A stretch of 64,000 bases of DNA, taken from the NCBI GenBank assembly GCA_035547695.1, contig DASZUK010000007.1, positions 1-64,000 of the forward strand, given 5' to 3'. This DNA comes from DASZUK01 sp035547695. Lineage in GTDB: Bacteria > Actinomycetota > Acidimicrobiia > Acidimicrobiales > RAAP-2. A program made the position numbers and the translations under genes. How positions within the stretch are numbered: the first letter of the stretch is position 1; each line of letters begins with the position of its first letter. The notes under the pieces were generated by a model that was not told the DNA's origin, made no database searches, and saw nothing but the letters and a program-made list of their open reading frames with translations. This document shows, piece after piece, positions 18,101-25,746 of this stretch.

Positions 18101-18401
18101 GGGCACACTCCCCGGCGGGACCACCACCGGGAGGGTCACCGTCGCCGGGGTGGTCACCCACCGCCAACAGCCCGGCACCGCCGCCGGCGCGGTGTTCTTG
18201 AACCTGGAGGACGAGACCGGGATGGTCAATGTGGTCTGTTCCCGCGGGGCCTGGGTCCGCTGGCGATCCGTGGCCCGGACCTCGCCGGCCCTGGTGGTGT
18301 GGGGTCGGTTGGAACGGTCCGACGGCGTCGTCAACGTGGTGGCCGAACGGTTCGAACCACTGGCCATGGGCCCGGCTCCGGCCTCCCGGGATTTCCGGTG
18401 A
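15108..18401 (+). CDS. dnaE2: DnaE2, error-prone DNA polymerase III alpha-type
   Basis: C-family polymerase for translesion synthesis and induced mutagenesis, 1097 residues. It begins with a PHP domain (ELHCHSNFSFLDG at 10-22), carries two catalytic aspartates in PDIDLD (Asp405, Asp407) and the conserved ALIRPGPIQGDAVHPY block, and ends with an OB fold (GRVTVAGVVTHRQ...FLNLEDETGMVNVV). The length and PDIDLD-SES context fit DnaE2 rather than replicative DnaE1. The ATG follows GGAG at 7 nt. A Gly/Arg/Ser-rich insert of about 35 residues (near 17590-17690) precedes the C-terminal tandem HhH region. Last gene of the SOS operon, closed by the terminator at 18452-18501. Confidence 0.95.
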   Translation: MATTEPAYAELHCHSNFSFLDGASHPEALVAEAVRLGLSALALTDHHGLYGVVRFHEAATEAGLPTVFGAELALAPAGPRTGEADPSGHHLVVLARDPDGYARLSRVLADAHLAGGEKGRPVVRLEDLATAHGGHWQVLTGCRKGAVPATLVDDGPRAARRQLDRLVAAFGRDRVAVELWDHGTPMDSTRNDALARLAVDAGVDLVATNNVHYATPADFPLATTLAAVRANRPLDQLAGWLPASAAAALRSPAEQARRFARWPGVVARAAEIGADCAFDLDLVAPRLPRFFGVPPGETEQEHLEALVEKVAPERYGRRGAETVPGAWGRLDEELDVIGQLGFAGYFLTVWDIAKFCRDHDIFCQGRGSAATSAVCYVLGITVVDAVDRGLLFSRFLHPTREGAPDIDLDSESGRREEVIQYVYDRYGRRHTAQVANVITYRHRSAVRDVGKALGHDLDQLDRWARATDRGQPLQQRQDLPPLVRRLAGQVLHFPRHLGIHSGGMVICDRPVVDVCPVEPARMSGRTVLQWDKDDCATIKLVKFDLLGLGMLEALHHMVDLVAELHDVHLDLAALPDEPAVYELLGRADTVGVFQVESRAQMGTLPRVRPENLHELAIEVALIRPGPIQGDAVHPYIRRKQGKEPVVYLHPSLERLMKPALERILKRTLGVPLFQEQLMEITVEVADLSAVEADELRRAISHKRSDQLMARLKARLFAGMEAKRVPPEVRQDIYDRLSAFTSFGFPESHALSFAALVYCSAWLKLHYPAAFTAGLLNAQPMGFWSPQSLLADAKRHGTVVHRPDVNGSRAGARPAAVDPDNDLALHRATRQGGHTRPGSRPGSRDGGFRDGGSQGSRSRLDPAVPAVRLGLAGIRYVGRDTAERLVAGQPWADQQDLVRRGGLTRRQLEALALAGALDGFPGGRRPAGRRALAWTAGAAAQATPGHLPGIVTGATAPPLPAPTPLEAVADDLWAIGVTPQRTAIELVRPTLARRGVVPAGTLPGGTTTGRVTVAGVVTHRQQPGTAAGAVFLNLEDETGMVNVVCSRGAWVRWRSVARTSPALVVWGRLERSDGVVNVVAERFEPLAMGPAPASRDFR

Positions 18402-18451
18402 CCCGGTCCCCGGCCATCCGGTCGTTCCGGGGGACTCAATCGGCGGGGACG

Positions 18452-18501
18452 CACAAAAAGCCGGGTGTGGCCGATCAGGCGGCGCACCCCGGCTTTTTGT
18501 G
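18452..18501. terminator. Bidirectional rho-independent terminator
   Basis: ACAAAAAGCCGGG (18453-18465) pairs with CCCCGGCTTTTTGT (18487-18500), with one bulged C. The T-run on the right arm and A-run on the left give a U-tract in both directions, serving dnaE2 on the plus strand and the coiled-coil gene on the minus strand. Confidence 0.93.
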
Positions 18502-18528
18502 GAGGATTCGGCAGGCTTCGTTCGGGTG

Positions 18529-18966
18529 TTACCCCCGGGTCCGGGGAATGCCGGCCTTCTCCAACACCGGCGCGGCGACACCGACGGCGCGCCAGGCCGA
18601 GTAGGAGATGCCTTTCCGGGCCCCGTACTCCTTGGCCACCTTGACGAACTCCTTCTCCAGGGCGCTGATGTCGACGGTCTCGTCGGACTGCGCCAGCTCG
18701 GCTTCCAGGTCCCTCTGCTCCTGCACCAGGTGCAGCCGGTTCAGGGCACTGGCGCTGGCCAGCTCCTGCTCGATGGCCGCCAGCTTCTTCTGGATGGACT
18801 CCGTCGTCCGCCGACGGCCCCGCCGCGGTTTGGTCGATTCCAGGGCTTCGAGGTAGGCGCGTACAGCGCGACCTTCCTCCCGTCCCTTTGCCAAAGCCGC
18901 CTTGTGGGCGTCGGTCATCGAGCCCGCCTTGCGGACCCTCCTCTTGGTCACATTCGTGGTCGCCAT
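18529..18966 (-). CDS. Conserved actinobacterial coiled-coil protein of unknown function
   Basis: A 145-residue, strongly basic protein: MATTNVTKRRVRKAGSMTDA start, then HKAALAKGREEGRAVRAYLE, a helical charged middle (QKKLAAIEQELASASALNRL...EQRDLEAELAQ) that should form a coiled coil, and a C-terminal KGISYSAWRAVGV block resembling a small DNA- or RNA-binding head. I recall similar proteins across actinobacteria without an assigned function; a nucleoid-associated role is speculation. The ATG at 18966 follows TATAGA by 10 nt with almost no leader; an alternative start is the Met of MTDAHKAAL at 18918. Confidence 0.8.
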   Translation of the reverse strand: MATTNVTKRRVRKAGSMTDAHKAALAKGREEGRAVRAYLEALESTKPRRGRRRTTESIQKKLAAIEQELASASALNRLHLVQEQRDLEAELAQSDETVDISALEKEFVKVAKEYGARKGISYSAWRAVGVAAPVLEKAGIPRTRG

Positions 18967-18976
18967 AAACAGGCAC

Positions 18977-18982
18977 TCTATA
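18977..18982 (-). promoter_or_regulatory. -10 box for the coiled-coil gene
   Basis: On the minus strand TATAGA lies 10 nt before the ATG at 18966, giving a leader of only a few bases. There is no ribosome binding site. Confidence 0.5.
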
Positions 18983-19768
18983 GGAAACCGCGACCCATGA
19001 TGCGTCATAGGGTTTGGTCCGGCCACCGAATGGGTGGACCATCGTCGCCAACCGGCCGTCCACTTGCCCCGATCACACCGCCCCATCAGCGGTCCAACTC
19101 GGCCGTCCAAGAAGTTTCTCCGCACGGTCCACCGAGGCGTTCTCGATTTGCGAACAGGCATTTTCCTTTCTTGTCGGCAGCGACGGGTCATGTTCAACGA
19201 CATCGTCCCTCCCATGGACCGGTCCGCCTTTTGGCCGTGTCGTCGCCACGACCCCCCTCCCCACCGGACGGTCCGCCACCAAAGCCTGCCGAGATGGCTT
19301 CCCTTGCAATTCGGCATCGCCCGCAGGGTTGCCGCATAGGCTAAACGGTTCCCCCACCTCCGCCGCCCCGCCGCCCCTCAAGATGCCCGCGACCGACTCC
19401 GTCCTCCCTCCGGCGTCCGGCCGGCCGGCTTGCCCATATGGCCGGATCGCCCACACTTCTTTCCCACCGGCCGCAACGACCTTGATTTCTGGAGCTTCCC
19501 TCAGTGCCCGAGGCCGGTCCGGGACCGGCCACACCGCCGCCCTGGCCGGCCGACCCGACAAAATCCGGTGGGCGGCTATCGCCGCCCCTGGAGGCCTTCC
19601 TCCTCTTCCCGTCCGTTGCACCCTCCCGGGGCCCGGCTCGCTGCCGTTGCCGTTCCAGGCCCGCTGCAACTGCCCTACCCATCGGCCCCCGCCCGGTAAC
19701 GGGCCGGCTCGCGCGGCACAGGGACCGCGGCACAGGGACAGGGAACAGGGACAGGGACAGGTTCTCTG

Positions 19769-19862
19769 GCTCGGCAACCGAGCATCGGAACGTTCCGACA
19801 ATGGGATTGTGAATTTTCGGGCGGGGGTATCCAGCAGGCGCAGCCCCGTACGCCTCGCGGGG
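19769..19862 (+). promoter_or_regulatory. Cluster of hairpins in the leader of the IPT/DGG gene
   Basis: Three hairpins stand side by side: GCTCGG-CAA-CCGAGC (19769-19783), the perfect palindrome TCGGAACGTTCCGA (19785-19798) and ACAAT-GGG-ATTGT (19798-19810). CCCCG-N9-CGGGG follows at 19844-19862. They lie 137-230 nt before the start codon, as in a structured 5' leader. The arrangement matches no riboswitch I know. Confidence 0.45.
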
Positions 19863-19998
19863 ACCAGGCCGGAAGGGGCCAGAACGCAGCCCGAGGCCGA
19901 ACCCGGGACCGATGCCGAACGCCACTCGTCCGTGGCCACGGATCAGGACCAAGGGGATCGGGACCAAGGGATCGGGGCCAGGAAGGAAGGAGCCCTCC

Positions 19999-21999
19999 AT
20001 GAGCACGAGGTCTCATCGGGCCGGGTGGAAGGCCGCCGGGTGGAAGGCCGCCGTCGCCTCCGCCGCATCCCTGGTGGCGGTCGCCGGCGCCGGCGTGGCG
20101 CTCACGGCCACGGCGGCCGGCGCGGCCACAACCGACACCGTCGGCGGCGGCGCCTTCGGCCTGTCGGCGTCGTTGGGCGGCGTCACCGTCATCCCGCCGA
20201 CCCCGACGGTCACCCTGCCGGCCACAGGCGGGACACGGCAGTCCAACCTCATCACACTGCCGGCTTCCACACTGGTCACATCGGCCACCGCCACAGTGCG
20301 GACCGCGGCGGCCGACACCGGCACGGCCGCGGAGAAGGTGACGAGCTCGGCCACCGTCGACAACCTGCTGGCCCTGCCCGGCGGCGTCCTGAAGGTTGGC
20401 GCGGTCACCGCCAGTTGCACCGCCGACGCCACCGGGTCCTCCGGGACGGTCACCATCGCCGACCTCACACTGGGCGGCACCCCGGTCACCGTCCCGCCGT
20501 CCACACCGACATTCGTCCTGCCGGCCGTCCTGCCCGGGGTGACCGTCACGGCCAACCACCAGGTGACCACCGACACGGCCCGGCAGGCCGACATCACCGT
20601 CGACGGCCTCCTGGTCCAGTTGGCCACAGGGACAGGCGCCACAGTGGTCGTCGCCCAGGCCCGCTGCACGGCGTCCGGCCCCGGCATCCTGGAGCTCCCC
20701 ACCGTCACCGGGGTGGCCCCGGCGACGGGGGCCACCAACGGCGGCACCCCGGTGACCATCACCGGCACCAACTTCTACGGGCCGGCCACCGTCACATTCG
20801 GCGGCACCCTCGCCACCAACGTGACGGTGGTCAGCCCCACCGAGATCACCGCCAACTCCCCGGCGGTCGCGGCGGCCGGCACGGTACCGGTGACCGTCAC
20901 CACCCCGGCCGGCGGATCGGGGACAGCCGGCACATTCACCTACGTGACCGTCCCGGTGCCCGGGCACACACCGCCGGCCGCCACAGGGGTGTCGCCGACC
21001 AGCGGCACACCGTCGGGCGGCGGCACCGTCGTGATCACCGGCACAAACCTGTGCGACGTCAGCTCCGTCTACTTCGGCAGCACCCCGGCGCCGTCGTTCA
21101 GTGTGTCGCCGACATGCCACGTGCTGACCGTCACGGTGCCGCCGGGCACCCCGGGCACCGTGCCGATCATCATCACCACCCTCGGCGGCACCGTGACCGC
21201 CCCCCAGGGGTTCACCTACATCCCCACCGGGTACTGGATGGTGGCCAGTGACGGCGGGGTGTTCTCGTTCGGCGGCGCCAAGTTCTTCGGCTCCACCGGC
21301 AGCATGACGCTGAACCAGCCCATCGTGGCCATGGCGGACACCCCCGACCACGGCGGCTACTGGCTGTTCGCCGCCGACGGCGGGGTCTTCGCCTTCGGGG
21401 ACGCCCAGTTCTACGGCTCCGTCCCCGGCGTCCTGGCCCCGCAGCACCGGACCCTGAACAAGCCCGTGGTCGCCGCCGAGGCCACCCCCGACGGCAAGGG
21501 GTACCGGCTGTTCGCCGCCGACGGCGGGGTGTTCGACTTCGGCAACGCCCAATTCGTCAACTCGCTGCCCGGCGAGGGGGTGACCCCGATCAAGCCCATC
21601 ACCGCCGCCGCGTCCACCCCGGTGGGGCAGGGCTACTGGCTGACCGCCGCCGACGGCGGGGTCTTCGCCTTCGGGTCCGCCCAGTTCCACGGCTCCATGG
21701 GCGGCACGCCGCTGGGCGGCCCGGTGGCGGCCATGTCGGCCACCCCTGACGTCGGCGGCTACTGGCTCTTCGCCACCGACGGCGGGGTGTTCACCTTCGG
21801 CAACGCCGCCAACGACGGTTCCATGGGCGGCAAGCCGCTGAACGCCCCCGTGGCCTTCGGCGTGTCGACCAGCACCGGTGACGGCTACTGGCTGTTCGCC
21901 GCCGACGGTGGCGTCTTCACCTTCGGCGGGGCCCAGTTCGAGGGCTCCCTCGGCGGCACCCACCTGAACAAGCCCATCGTCGGCGGCATCGGCTTCTAG
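19999..21999 (+). CDS. Secreted choice-of-anchor P-like / IPT / DGG-repeat protein
   Basis: Exported 666-residue protein, the second of three DGG-repeat proteins here. A signal peptide (about 1-42, ...LTATAAGAA) is followed by a domain at about 45-230 (GGAFGLSASLGGVTVIPPTP..., with two Cys) resembling choice-of-anchor P proteins, two IPT/TIG immunoglobulin-like domains (about 233-315 and 325-409), and six DGG repeats (411-666) that are more divergent than those of the 8952 gene. No LPXTG or other wall anchor is visible at the C-terminus, where the repeats end. The ATG follows AAGGAG by 7 nt. A surface adhesion or binding role is plausible from the IPT domains but unproven. Its stop is one base from the convergent peptidase stop. 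Confidence 0.88.
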   Translation: MSTRSHRAGWKAAGWKAAVASAASLVAVAGAGVALTATAAGAATTDTVGGGAFGLSASLGGVTVIPPTPTVTLPATGGTRQSNLITLPASTLVTSATATVRTAAADTGTAAEKVTSSATVDNLLALPGGVLKVGAVTASCTADATGSSGTVTIADLTLGGTPVTVPPSTPTFVLPAVLPGVTVTANHQVTTDTARQADITVDGLLVQLATGTGATVVVAQARCTASGPGILELPTVTGVAPATGATNGGTPVTITGTNFYGPATVTFGGTLATNVTVVSPTEITANSPAVAAAGTVPVTVTTPAGGSGTAGTFTYVTVPVPGHTPPAATGVSPTSGTPSGGGTVVITGTNLCDVSSVYFGSTPAPSFSVSPTCHVLTVTVPPGTPGTVPIIITTLGGTVTAPQGFTYIPTGYWMVASDGGVFSFGGAKFFGSTGSMTLNQPIVAMADTPDHGGYWLFAADGGVFAFGDAQFYGSVPGVLAPQHRTLNKPVVAAEATPDGKGYRLFAADGGVFDFGNAQFVNSLPGEGVTPIKPITAAASTPVGQGYWLTAADGGVFAFGSAQFHGSMGGTPLGGPVAAMSATPDVGGYWLFATDGGVFTFGNAANDGSMGGKPLNAPVAFGVSTSTGDGYWLFAADGGVFTFGGAQFEGSLGGTHLNKPIVGGIGF

Positions 22000-22000
22000 C

Positions 22001-22702
22001 TCAGGTCGGGACGGCGACCGGTTCCTCGACGAGCCGGCCGCCGTCCCGGCGGACCCGCCAGGCCCGAGACCCCTGCCGTTCGGCCAGCACCTCCACCAGG
22101 TCGCCGTCGGCGAAGTGGACGGTGACGCCGTCCTCGCAGGCCACCCCGGCCGGGAGGGCCCCCTCGGCCACCGCCGCCCGGTACCGCGGGCCGCGGGGGT
22201 CGCGGTCGAAATGCGGGCAGAAGCTGCCGGCGGCCACCCCCAGGCCGTCGTGGAGCGGCCGGAGGTCCGGACCGAACGAGTCGGTGAGGCTGCACTCGAA
22301 CCAGCACATGGCCCCCGCGCTGACCCCGCCGACCACCGTCCCGGCCGCCCAGGCCGCCCGGAGGACGTCGTCCAGGCCGTGGGCCCGCCACACCGCCAGC
22401 ATGTTGGCGGTGCTGCCCCCGCCGACGAACACCGCGTCGGCCGACGCCACCAGGTCGGCCGGGTCCGCCACGTTGGGGGCCGGGAACAGCCGCAGGTCGG
22501 CGACCTGCGTCGACGATCCCTCCAGGGTCTTCTCGATGGCCCGGACCCACCGCAGGTCGGTCTCGTCACCGGTGGGCACCAGGCACAGCGCGGGCCGCGC
22601 CCGGCCGGTCTCGGCCAGCATGGCGGCGATCACCGGCGGCACCCCCAGGAACGGCAGGAAGCCGCCCCCGGCGAACAGGTGCCGGCGGCCGTCCCGAGCC
22701 AT
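22001..22702 (-). CDS. S51-family (peptidase E/cyanophycinase-like) peptidase
   Basis: Serine peptidase-like protein of 233 residues with the class I glutamine amidotransferase-like fold of family S51. Diagnostic segments are FVGGGSTANMLAVWR and the nucleophile elbow GVSAGAMCW with the catalytic Ser in GxSAG. Members include dipeptidase E, which cleaves N-terminal Asp dipeptides, and cyanophycinase. The missing signal peptide points to the cytoplasm. The ATG (MARDGRRHLF) has no ribosome binding site, but TACCAT lies 8 nt upstream. No cyanophycin synthetase is in the window, so a peptide-degradation role is more likely than polymer turnover. Confidence 0.85.
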   Translation of the reverse strand: MARDGRRHLFAGGGFLPFLGVPPVIAAMLAETGRARPALCLVPTGDETDLRWVRAIEKTLEGSSTQVADLRLFPAPNVADPADLVASADAVFVGGGSTANMLAVWRAHGLDDVLRAAWAAGTVVGGVSAGAMCWFECSLTDSFGPDLRPLHDGLGVAAGSFCPHFDRDPRGPRYRAAVAEGALPAGVACEDGVTVHFADGDLVEVLAERQGSRAWRVRRDGGRLVEEPVAVPT

Positions 22703-22710
22703 GGGCGGCC

Positions 22711-22716
22711 ATGGTA
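22711..22716 (-). promoter_or_regulatory. -10 box for leaderless peptidase transcript
   Basis: On the minus strand TACCAT precedes the ATG at 22702 by 8 nt, with no Shine-Dalgarno sequence. Inferred from spacing. Confidence 0.45.
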
Positions 22717-22797
22717 ACGGGGGGTGACGGCCGAAAAATCCCCGGTATCTCGCCAGGGCGACCCCAACGGCGCGACGGCGGGTGTTAACCTTTGTTC

Positions 22798-22865
22798 GGC
22801 GTTGCGTCACCAACGCCACGGGAACCTCACGATGAGACCGGCACACCTAGGGTGCCGGTCTCATC
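22798..22865. terminator. Two adjacent hairpins between ADH and peptidase genes
   Basis: GGCGTTG-N6-CAACGCC (22798-22817) and GATGAGACCGGCAC-N7-GTGCCGGTCTCATC (22831-22865) are both perfect. The second lies 112 nt past the alcohol dehydrogenase stop and could end that operon, though it has no U-tract. On the plus strand the pair follows GTTAACC and could equally be a small RNA. Confidence 0.55.
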
Positions 22866-22976
22866 GCGTCCGGGGGTCTGGACCTGGTCCCGAGAGACCG
22901 GGACCAGGACCCCGGACGAGGGCGCGGCCAGACGGTCAGGCGGTTAGGACGGTCAGGCGGTCAGACAGTCAGACAG

Positions 22977-24098
22977 TCAGAACGGCAGGCTGAAGTCGAT
23001 GATGCCGCGGATGTTCTTGCCGTCCAGCATGTCCCGGTAGCCCTGGTTGATCTGGTCCAGCCGGTACCGGGTGGTGACCAGGGCGTCGAGCTCCAACTTG
23101 CCGGCGTCGTACAGGCGGAGCAACCGGACGATGTCGTGCTGGGGGTTGGACGACCCGAACAGGGAGCCTCGGATGGACTTCTCGTAGTACACCAGGTCGG
23201 CGCCGGACACCTGCACGGTCAACCGGGTGGGGTCGGCCACCCCGACGAGCACCACGGTGCCGCCCTTGCCGACCATGGCCAGGGCGTCGGACACCACCTC
23301 GGCCTCCATGGTGCCGACGGTCAGGATGGCCTGGTTGGCCCCGTCGCCCCAGGTCAGCTCGCGGACCAGCTCGGCGGCCTCGGTGGCGGAGCCGGTGGCG
23401 TGGGTGGCCCCGAACTTCAGGGCCACCTCCTGCTTGAACGGCACCGGGTCGACGCAGATCACGTACTTCGCCCCGGCGGCCACGGCGCCCTGGACGGCGT
23501 TGACCCCGACGCCGCCGACGCCGAAGACGACGGTGGTGTCGCCCACCCGGACCCCGCCGGTGTTCACCGCCGCCCCCCATCCGGTGGGCACCCCGCAGCC
23601 CACCAGGACGGCCCGGTCGAGGGGGAGCCAGTCGTCCACCTTGACCACCGACAGCTCGCTGGCCACCAGGTACTCGGAGAACGACCCCAGCATGCAGAGG
23701 CCGCCGACGTCGTCGCCGCGGTCGGTGTGGAACCGGAAGGTGCCGTCCATCATGGACCCCTGCATGGCGTTGAACCCGGCGTTGCAGAGGTTCTGGTGGC
23801 CGGTGGAGCAGTACCGGCAGGTGCCGCAACTGGGGATGAAGCTGCAGACCACGTGGTCGCCGGGAGCCACCTTGGTGACGCCGGGGCCCACGGACTCGAC
23901 CACGCCGGCCGCCTCGTGGCCGCCGACCATGGGGAACCGGGCGGGGGTCTCGCCCTCCATGACGCCCAGGTCGGAGTGGCAGAGGCCGGCGGCGACCACC
24001 TCGATGCGGACCTCCCCGGCCTTGGGGGCGTCGATGTCGAGCTCCATGATCTGGAACGGCTTGCTCGTCTCGGTCAGTACCGCCGCACGGGTCTTCAC
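22977..24098 (-). CDS. Zinc-dependent alcohol dehydrogenase, NDMA-dependent type
   Basis: Medium-chain dehydrogenase of 373 residues closely resembling the nicotinoprotein (NDMA-dependent) alcohol dehydrogenases of actinobacteria, which keep NAD bound and are associated with the redox peptide mycofactocin. Catalytic zinc ligands are Cys in GLCHSDLGVMEG and His in GGHEAAGVVE; the structural zinc site is CGTCRYCSTGHQNLC. The Rossmann motif is FGVGGVGVNAVQGA. It lies 34 nt downstream of the aldehyde dehydrogenase gene on the same strand, so alcohol to aldehyde to acid is a plausible two-step route. The subfamily call is from memory of the sequence pattern; no mycofactocin genes are in the window. 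Confidence 0.85.
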   Translation of the reverse strand: MKTRAAVLTETSKPFQIMELDIDAPKAGEVRIEVVAAGLCHSDLGVMEGETPARFPMVGGHEAAGVVESVGPGVTKVAPGDHVVCSFIPSCGTCRYCSTGHQNLCNAGFNAMQGSMMDGTFRFHTDRGDDVGGLCMLGSFSEYLVASELSVVKVDDWLPLDRAVLVGCGVPTGWGAAVNTGGVRVGDTTVVFGVGGVGVNAVQGAVAAGAKYVICVDPVPFKQEVALKFGATHATGSATEAAELVRELTWGDGANQAILTVGTMEAEVVSDALAMVGKGGTVVLVGVADPTRLTVQVSGADLVYYEKSIRGSLFGSSNPQHDIVRLLRLYDAGKLELDALVTTRYRLDQINQGYRDMLDGKNIRGIIDFSLPF

Positions 24099-24132
24099 GG
24101 TGCGCCGCCTTTCACCTGTCGGGGATGGACGT

Positions 24133-25599
24133 TCACACGTCGGGGATGGAGATGAACACGTTCTTGACCTGCAGGTACTCCAGCAGGCCGGCCTCGCCGC
24201 CCTCGCGGCCGTAGCCGCTGGCCTTCATGCCGCCCAGCGGGGCGGCCGGCGGGGCCTGGTCGAAGCCGTTGACGTGGACCTTGCCGGCGCACAGCCGGGC
24301 CGCCAGGCGATGGGCCCGGGACAGGTCGGCGGTGTTGACGTAGGCGGCCAGGCCGTAGTCGGTGGCGTTGGCCACCGCCACCGCCTCGTCCTCGGTGTCG
24401 AACGGCAGCACCGACAGCACCGGCCCGAAGATCTCCTCCTGGGCGATCCGGCTGCGGTGGTCCACGTCGGCGAACACGGTCGGCTCCACGAACCAGCCGG
24501 CGGCCAGGTCGCCGCCGACCCGGCCGCCGCCGGTGAGCAGTTGCCCGCTGCCCTGCTGCCTGGCCTCGTCGACGATGCCCAGGATCCGCTGGCAGGCCGC
24601 CTCCGACACCACCGGGCCCACCGCCGTGTCGGCGGCCAGCGGGTCCCCCACCGGTGCGGCCGTCATGATCTGCACCAGGCGGTCCAGCACCTCGTCGTAG
24701 ATGGGCCGTTCCACCAGCAGTCGGGTAGGGCAGGCACAGCCCTGGCCGGACATGGCGATGGCGCCGCCGACCGCGGCGAAGCCGACCGCGCTGTCCAGGT
24801 CGGCGTCGGCGAACAGCAGGTTGGCCGACTTGCCGCCCAGCTCCAGGGCGACCGGCTTGACGTGCTCGGCGGCCAGCCCGGCCACCTTCCGACCGGTGGC
24901 GATGCCGCCGGTGAAGCTGACCTTGGCCACGTCGCGGTGCGCCACCAGCCGGGCCCCGGCGTCCGGGCCGCCGGGCACCACGTTCAGCACCCCCGGCGGC
25001 AGGCCGGCCTCCAGGGCCAGCTCGGCGAACCGGGCGATGGAGAACGGGGCCAGCTCCGACGGCTTCAGCACCAGGCAGTTGCCGGCGGCCAGCGCCGCCG
25101 CCACCTTGAAGGCCAGGATGGTCAGCGGGGCGTTCCACGGCAGGATCAGCCCGACCACCCCGTAGGGCTCCAGCAGGGTGTAGTCCAGGCCGCTGGCCGG
25201 GAACGGGCTCAGCACCTCCCCGCGGATCTTGTCGGCCCAGCCGGCGTAGTACCCGAACCAGTTGGCGGCCAGCTCGGCGGTGCCGCCGGTGTACATCCGT
25301 GGCACCCCGCTCTCCAGGGTCTGGATGACCTCGAACTCCTCGGCGTGGTCCAGCAGGGACTGCTCGATGCGGGCCAGCAGCCGCCGCCGGTCGGCCACCG
25401 ACGTGGCCCGCCACGCCGGGCCGGCGGCCACCGCCGCGGCCGCTGCGGCGTCGATCTCGTCCACGCCGGCGTAGGCCACCCGGGCCTGCACGGCGCCGGT
25501 GGTCGCCGACCGGTGGTCGTGGGTGCCGCCGGACGTGTCCCGGAGCCACCGGTCACCGACCAGCACCCCGGCGTCCTGCAGCCCGACTGCGCTTGCCAT
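24133..25599 (-). CDS. Aldehyde dehydrogenase family protein
   Basis: NAD(P)-dependent aldehyde dehydrogenase of 488 residues, full length for the family. It has PWNAPLTILAFKVAAALAAG, LKPSE, VSFTGG, the general-base Glu in LELGGKSANLLF and the catalytic Cys in SGQGCACPTRLLVE, plus EEIFGPVLSV. The ATG follows GGGGGTGGG. First gene of an operon with the alcohol dehydrogenase, it would oxidise the aldehyde made by its partner. An imperfect palindrome upstream (25672-25685) could bind a TetR-type regulator, and the divergent gene is an MFS exporter. Substrate unknown. Confidence 0.93.
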   Translation of the reverse strand: MASAVGLQDAGVLVGDRWLRDTSGGTHDHRSATTGAVQARVAYAGVDEIDAAAAAAVAAGPAWRATSVADRRRLLARIEQSLLDHAEEFEVIQTLESGVPRMYTGGTAELAANWFGYYAGWADKIRGEVLSPFPASGLDYTLLEPYGVVGLILPWNAPLTILAFKVAAALAAGNCLVLKPSELAPFSIARFAELALEAGLPPGVLNVVPGGPDAGARLVAHRDVAKVSFTGGIATGRKVAGLAAEHVKPVALELGGKSANLLFADADLDSAVGFAAVGGAIAMSGQGCACPTRLLVERPIYDEVLDRLVQIMTAAPVGDPLAADTAVGPVVSEAACQRILGIVDEARQQGSGQLLTGGGRVGGDLAAGWFVEPTVFADVDHRSRIAQEEIFGPVLSVLPFDTEDEAVAVANATDYGLAAYVNTADLSRAHRLAARLCAGKVHVNGFDQAPPAAPLGGMKASGYGREGGEAGLLEYLQVKNVFISIPDV

Positions 25600-25671
25600 G
25601 TCCCACCCCCGTCGCCGTGCCGGTCCGCCCGCACCGCCCCCGTGGACGCCGCTCGGTCTGGACTATTTGCA

Positions 25672-25685
25672 ACCTAACGTTTGGT
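25672..25685. promoter_or_regulatory. Candidate operator in the ALDH/MFS divergent region
   Basis: ACCTAACGTTTGGT is palindromic apart from one mismatched pair and lies in the only AT-rich patch between the two divergent genes. The form resembles operators of TetR-family repressors, but no regulator gene is adjacent. Confidence 0.35.
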
Positions 25686-25734
25686 CGAAATCTGGTCAAG
25701 ACCCGGAGTAGGTGGCGCCCGACGACCGCCGCCT

Positions 25735-25740
25735 TACACT
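25735..25740 (+). promoter_or_regulatory. -10 box ahead of the MFS leader ORF
   Basis: TACACT ends 6 nt before the ATG at 25747. This spacing implies a leaderless transcript starting at the small ORF rather than at the transporter start. Confidence 0.5.
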
Positions 25741-25746
25741 GCGGCC

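Larger units (their letters stand above)
18967..19998. other. About 1 kb without a convincing gene
   Basis: Open frames exist on both strands here, but none has a recognisable domain, normal actinobacterial composition or a ribosome binding site. The stretch is less GC-rich than its neighbours, contains a run of ACAGGG-type hexamers (about 19719-19762) and several small hairpins (19769-19862), and ends in imperfect GGATCGGGACCAAG-like repeats before the ribosome binding site of the next gene. It probably contains the promoter and long 5' leader of the secreted gene at 19999. Confidence 0.6.

Noticed and set aside
19785..19798. TCGGAACGTTCCGA as a second SOS box
   Set aside because: The GAAC and GTTC halves abut without the required 4-bp spacer; it fits a hairpin better.
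19073..19939. 288-residue minus-strand open frame in the 1-kb gap
   Set aside because: No domain, no ribosome binding site, Pro/Arg/Gly-skewed composition and overlap with simple repeats.
19690..19998. Leader of the IPT/DGG gene as a known c-di-GMP or c-di-AMP riboswitch
   Set aside because: The conserved core sequences of those classes are not present by eye; only generic hairpins are seen.
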